This document shows, piece by piece, positions 60,300 to 64,000 of a stretch of 64,000 nucleotides of DNA. Location: positions 3,148,001-3,212,000 of the forward strand of contig JAEMBT020000008.1 of NCBI GenBank assembly GCA_018873245.2, written 5' to 3'. The translations under genes were made by a program, and so were the position numbers. Position 1 is the stretch's first letter. Each line of letters starts with the position of its first letter. Under the pieces are notes generated by a model. It saw only the letters and a list, made by a program, of their open reading frames with translations, ran no database searches and had not been told where the DNA came from. This stretch comes from Archegozetes longisetosus. Lineage: Eukaryota > Arthropoda > Arachnida > Sarcoptiformes > Trhypochthoniidae.

Positions 60300-60810
60300 C
60301 ACGTGAACCAAAATTTAGGCTAAATTTTAATTCATTTTTAGTTATGATACAATTTCTCGAGAGATATGGGCTTTAGTACAAAAAACTACATTATATGAAG
60401 AGCTTATTTCCAAATGGGCTTAAGTGCCTATATTTTAAGGTCTGTTACTTTGAGCGCCCACTGTGATCTTTACGGGACTTTATAATATAGACTCTTAGAC
60501 CCTTTTGGAAATAAGATCTTCATATAAGAAATGAGAATGAGTTAATTACCAACTGATAGTGGCCTTAATCCATCACATCTTCGGATTCTTTGAGTAACAC
60601 TAACAATAATTCTTTTCACGACATTTATGTCAACTTTTTCTTGAAGCAGATTTGATTCTTCTTATGAAATGATCAGTATCCTCTACGCACTAACCATTTT
60701 TGTAAATTATTCGACACAAACGATAAATCTCCAATCTGATGACAATGAAGGTTTGTTGGGTTACGAGATTTGGATATAAAATCAAATTTTCTACAATAGC
60801 GACAAAGCCA
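60300..60810. repeat. Paralogue of the DNA at 8590-9010
   Basis: Same orientation as 8590-9010 and clearly alignable (GAACCAAAATTTAG, TCATTTTTAGTTATGATAC, ACTAACCATTT, TTTGTTGGGTTACG). It holds one small insertion, at 60396-60522. Its presence at both ends of the array suggests it was part of an array unit. Confidence 0.7.
60396..60522. mobile_element. 127-bp foldback mini-element
   Basis: Ends are TGAAGAGCTTATTTCCAAA and TGAAGATCTTATTTCCAAA (inward), TA on both sides. The paralogue at 8697-8710 (AACTATATAAGAAATAAG) has the empty site. Confidence 0.8.
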
Positions 60811-62017
60811 AGCGCACTGTCTTAACTATTATCTCTTTAGTTCTGGTGTATTTTGATCACTTCTTCTAATTTCTGCGAATAGACCACTATTTAAAACCAA
60901 TATTCGATAGCTGTTCTGTCCACAAAGAACTTACGGGTGGCTCCAGAGAGGGTAAACTTTTCTTTATCACAGATGATTCGGCAATTGATGAACCTTTTGT
61001 GTTAACATTTTCTGAAAATAGCGACCCTCGCCTGCTTTTTCTTTAGTGGTCAATCGTTTGTGATATATATTTTAATTACGTTATATATGGAACTACGAGG
61101 CATACTTTCAGTCATCAAATGTTTTACTGTATAAGATTTCGGTTTATCTGAATTGTTGTTATAGAACATGAAGATTCGAAAATTTTTGTCATCTCTTCTT
61201 TTCAAGGCATAACTTTTGAAATTTTAACTATATATAAAAGAAAATTATCAAAGTTTTACATCATTAAATTATTTTAAAAATGGTATAATATATGCCCACA
61301 AATTCGAACTCTATTTCATAGTGCGTCATGGAAAGAGTCTAAATTCTAATTCATATGACGTTAGAAACTTTCTTGAACTAATTGTGATTAGTACTGTAGT
61401 ACAATTTAAATTAAACTTAATATATGGTATACGACATAGAAATCGGCAAAAAGTTTTTGTACATCAAAATTTTACAACAAATGCATACAGGTAAACTTAA
61501 TTATTGCCAAGCGACAATCCTTATTCTTGCATTGTTCATTTATTATATGATAACAATTTTCGGTCGCTTCATTGGTCACAGTCAACAGTTTTTAGCACAC
61601 AAACATTATATCAGTAAGACTTGACATTCAGTCTCTAATAAATCAGCAATCTTCAATTCATTTTCTAATTCATTCAATACGACAGTTTACATCAAATTAG
61701 GCATGATTACACTAATTTAAATCAAAGTTTTAGGTTTAATATCACAATTAAAATTAGCTCCATAGCAAACATCACTTCAAAATTTCGCGAGTTCACAGTA
61801 TCAGACGTTATTTACATATTCTGACTAAGTTTGAATAATCTTTTAATATCTCAAATTTGACATAATGTCATGCTGAATTTGTTAGTGTTGATTTAGTATA
61901 AAAATTGCTAATATAAAAGTTTTTAAGTCTGATTTGCTACTAAAATTCTTTATAGTTAGTAAACTTTAATATTAACACTAAGCTCTAAATTTTTAAATTA
62001 AAACTTAAAACTCAAAT
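60811..62017. other. Intergenic DNA left of the LINE
   Basis: No convincing gene. Short open frames such as 61424-61624 match nothing recognised. Confidence 0.4.
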
Positions 62018-63848
62018 ATGGGGGCGAGTCAAGTCCACTTTCATGTAGTGCCTTCTGGAAACTACTCCCATATTGCACTTCGTCGGAGGTGAGCTAACGT
62101 ACCGTTGTACCTCAGTATGAAATGTCTATCCTATGTTTTCATATCTCTCCCGGAAGTAGGATACCAGGGCACGCCCCTGAAGCCAGACCTGGGGGTGGAA
62201 TAATGCGAGCGTCTGGTGGTCGTTTCTTCCCTCCTAGGATAATAGCTGGTCTCAGATAAAAAAGGCTACGGGGAATAACAATGAGTTTGCAACCTTAATC
62301 GTTGTGGTGGTGAGGGTGCGCAATGACATCACGGCACGAGCATAGTCTTAACCGTATAAGGCATTGGCGCGATTACATAGACATTAGTATCTGGAACGTC
62401 GGAACACTGTGTGACAAAGAACCTAAGCTGGTGAGGGAGGCTGCAAAATATCGACTAGATGTAATCGTCGTCTCCGAAACCAGGCCAGGGGAAACGGAAC
62501 GCCTGCCCTGAACCTTGTGTGAAGACTTTTCTGGTTTTGACGATCCGCTGTTTGTCCTCATGCGTGTGTGGCGATACTCACGAGCCCCCGGGTGGCCGAT
62601 CAGGTGGTTGAATTGTTGCCGAAGGGTTGGAGAGTAGCAGTGCTTGGGTTCAAAGTTGTGAACAGGATCGTAGCGTTAATCCAGATTGTATTCACCAAGT
62701 GATGGGCTGGAGTACACTGCTTTCCTGGATGAAGTGGCTATGGTACTCAATTCAGTGCCTTCCATGGATTCTGTAATGCTTCTCGGGGACTTCAACACAC
62801 ATGTGGGGATGGATGACCAGACCTGGGGGAGTGTGACTGGAAGGAACGATGACGGTAATTTTAACACAAATGGTAGGCTACTCTTGGACTTTTATTCATG
62901 TAGCAGCCTGCACATTATGAGCACCTACTTCAAACTTCGGGACATCCACAAGTACATATGACAGAGCGGGGCTTGTGGACAGAAGTCCCTGATCGACTTT
63001 GCTGTCGTCCCAACAGATCTCAAGTCCTGGGTGATGGATATTCGCGTTAAAAGGGGGGCTGAACGTCAACCGATCACTACCTGGTTGTCTGCAAGCTACG
63101 GACCTCAACCAAATCTGATTCTATTCGAAATATGGCTCGAAGGACCTTTAGGATAAAAAATGCGAGAGGTTGAGGGAGTAGTCTGTGGTCAACAACTTGG
63201 CAAACAACGTGAACCAAAATCCCTCCCAAATTCTATCGGTTGAATTGAATGCGGAAACTGAGCGGTGCTTATTTAAAATGTGTATCACTAGTGCTGCAGC
63301 GGAAGTTTGCTGACTTAAATGCGTCGGAGAAAAGCCGGTCAGGCGATGTACTCCTTCGTAGTCTAAGGAGCTGCAATTGCTTGTTAAAGAGAAGAAGGCT
63401 TACCAGGCTTGGTTTGGGAAAGCAGCTTCTGATTCTCATCGTCTCTACTATATTTCGAAAAAATGGCCGTAAAAGAAGCTGTGAAGTCTGCAAAGGCCCA
63501 ATCGTAGGAGAACTACGGAGTGGCTTTGGAAAAAAACTTTAGAGATGCACCAAAAGTATCCTGGCGGATCATTCTCCGCCTCAGATCAGAAAAAGTGGCT
63601 TCTGCAAACTCTATTAAGGACCGAAGCGGAAGTGTCTTGACTAGAATTGATGATATCCTCCAGAGATAGTAGGAATACTTTGACGAATTGCTTAATTCTG
63701 TCAGCAATGGCAACCAAATGCGTGAGCTATATTACGGGATGAAGAATAATCCAACACTGGCAGAGGTGAGGGCGATAATCAAGTCACTCAAACCGGGTAA
63801 AACTGCTGGTGTCGATGAAATCCAGTCAAAGATGCTCAGAGCTCTTAG
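62018..63848 (+). mobile_element. RTE-like LINE, endonuclease and start of reverse transcriptase, interrupted
   Basis: A GC-richer block begins near 62018 with a likely 5' leader. Frames from about 62323 read an APE-type endonuclease: ISIWNVGTL, VVSETR, then LLGDFNTHVG (62770-62815), IDFAVVPTDL and TDHYLVV (out of frame at 63070). A second part gives SLKPGKTAGVDEIQSKML (63780-63835), the opening of an RTE/CFDP2-like reverse transcriptase. Several frameshifts and stops show it is dead. It ends abruptly at 63848 where another element begins. Confidence 0.8.
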
Positions 63849-64000
63849 TACAGTGACCACCTTTGGACCAGAGCATTCCGGGACAAAAAAATTAAAGGGA
63901 GGACTCTTAGTGTTTGAAATCGCAAATTTATAATTTGTCTACGAAAACTTTTGATATATGAAAAACTTTTACTTGAAAGAGTATCTAGCGTTAGATTTAG
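63849..64000. mobile_element. Left end of a hAT-like element inside the LINE
   Basis: TACAGTGACCACC followed by TTCCGGGACAAAAAAATT resembles the TAGGGTGACCA family at 13999, with its CGGGACA motif. It interrupts the reverse-transcriptase frame. The right end is beyond the window, so the target duplication cannot be checked. Confidence 0.5.

Overview
The window looks like nuclear DNA of an arthropod. It is very AT-rich, genes have short introns of about 58-60 nt, a tandem array of microsomal CYP3-clan cytochrome P450 genes fills its centre, and the intergenic DNA is packed with small DNA transposons. The P450 proteins and short introns would suit an acariform mite or another chelicerate. That placement is inference; the sequence alone does not fix the species.

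Left flank (1-8.4 kb, + strand). This is a 5'-truncated gene for a ZNFX1-type protein: an Upf1-like SF1 helicase, then NFX1-type zinc fingers. It continues into a C-terminal PARP (ADP-ribosyltransferase) catalytic domain. The last PARP exon lies 3 kb downstream, across an intron that carries a hAT-like element. Three single-base losses occur within about 160 bp, two of them inside the helicase Walker A motif. All are in homopolymer runs, so they may be real decay or assembly error.

P450 array (10-58 kb, - strand). Six copies (A-F) share one four-exon structure: a 71-nt (65-nt in F) membrane-anchor exon, then exons of 150, 668 and 689 nt. A, C, D, E and F are open throughout and encode 525 or 523 residues. 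B is a pseudogene with two frameshifts, a stop and a foldback transposon in exon 4. There are two relics: an orphan first exon at 39.9 kb, and copy G at 57.7-58.0 kb, which keeps only exon 1 and the 3' end of exon 4. The intact copies are probably co-expressed endoplasmic-reticulum monooxygenases. A TATA-like box sits about 95 bp upstream of the ATG in A, B, D, E and F.

Intergenic DNA of the array. Units are paralogous to each other, so an insertion in one unit can be compared with its empty site in another. This defines ends and target duplications for many elements: hAT-like (8-bp duplications), Tc1/mariner-like (TA), one Harbinger-like (TTA), a pogo-like mini-element, a 1.34-kb dead mariner, a truncated Tc3-like element, and a Tc1-like family with internal transposase deletions.

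Right flank (58-64 kb). Here there are nested transposons, a segment paralogous to the DNA between the ZNFX1-PARP gene and gene A, and a GC-richer RTE-like LINE that keeps its endonuclease and the start of its reverse transcriptase, interrupted at 63.85 kb by another hAT-like end. No tRNA, rRNA or CRISPR array was recognised.
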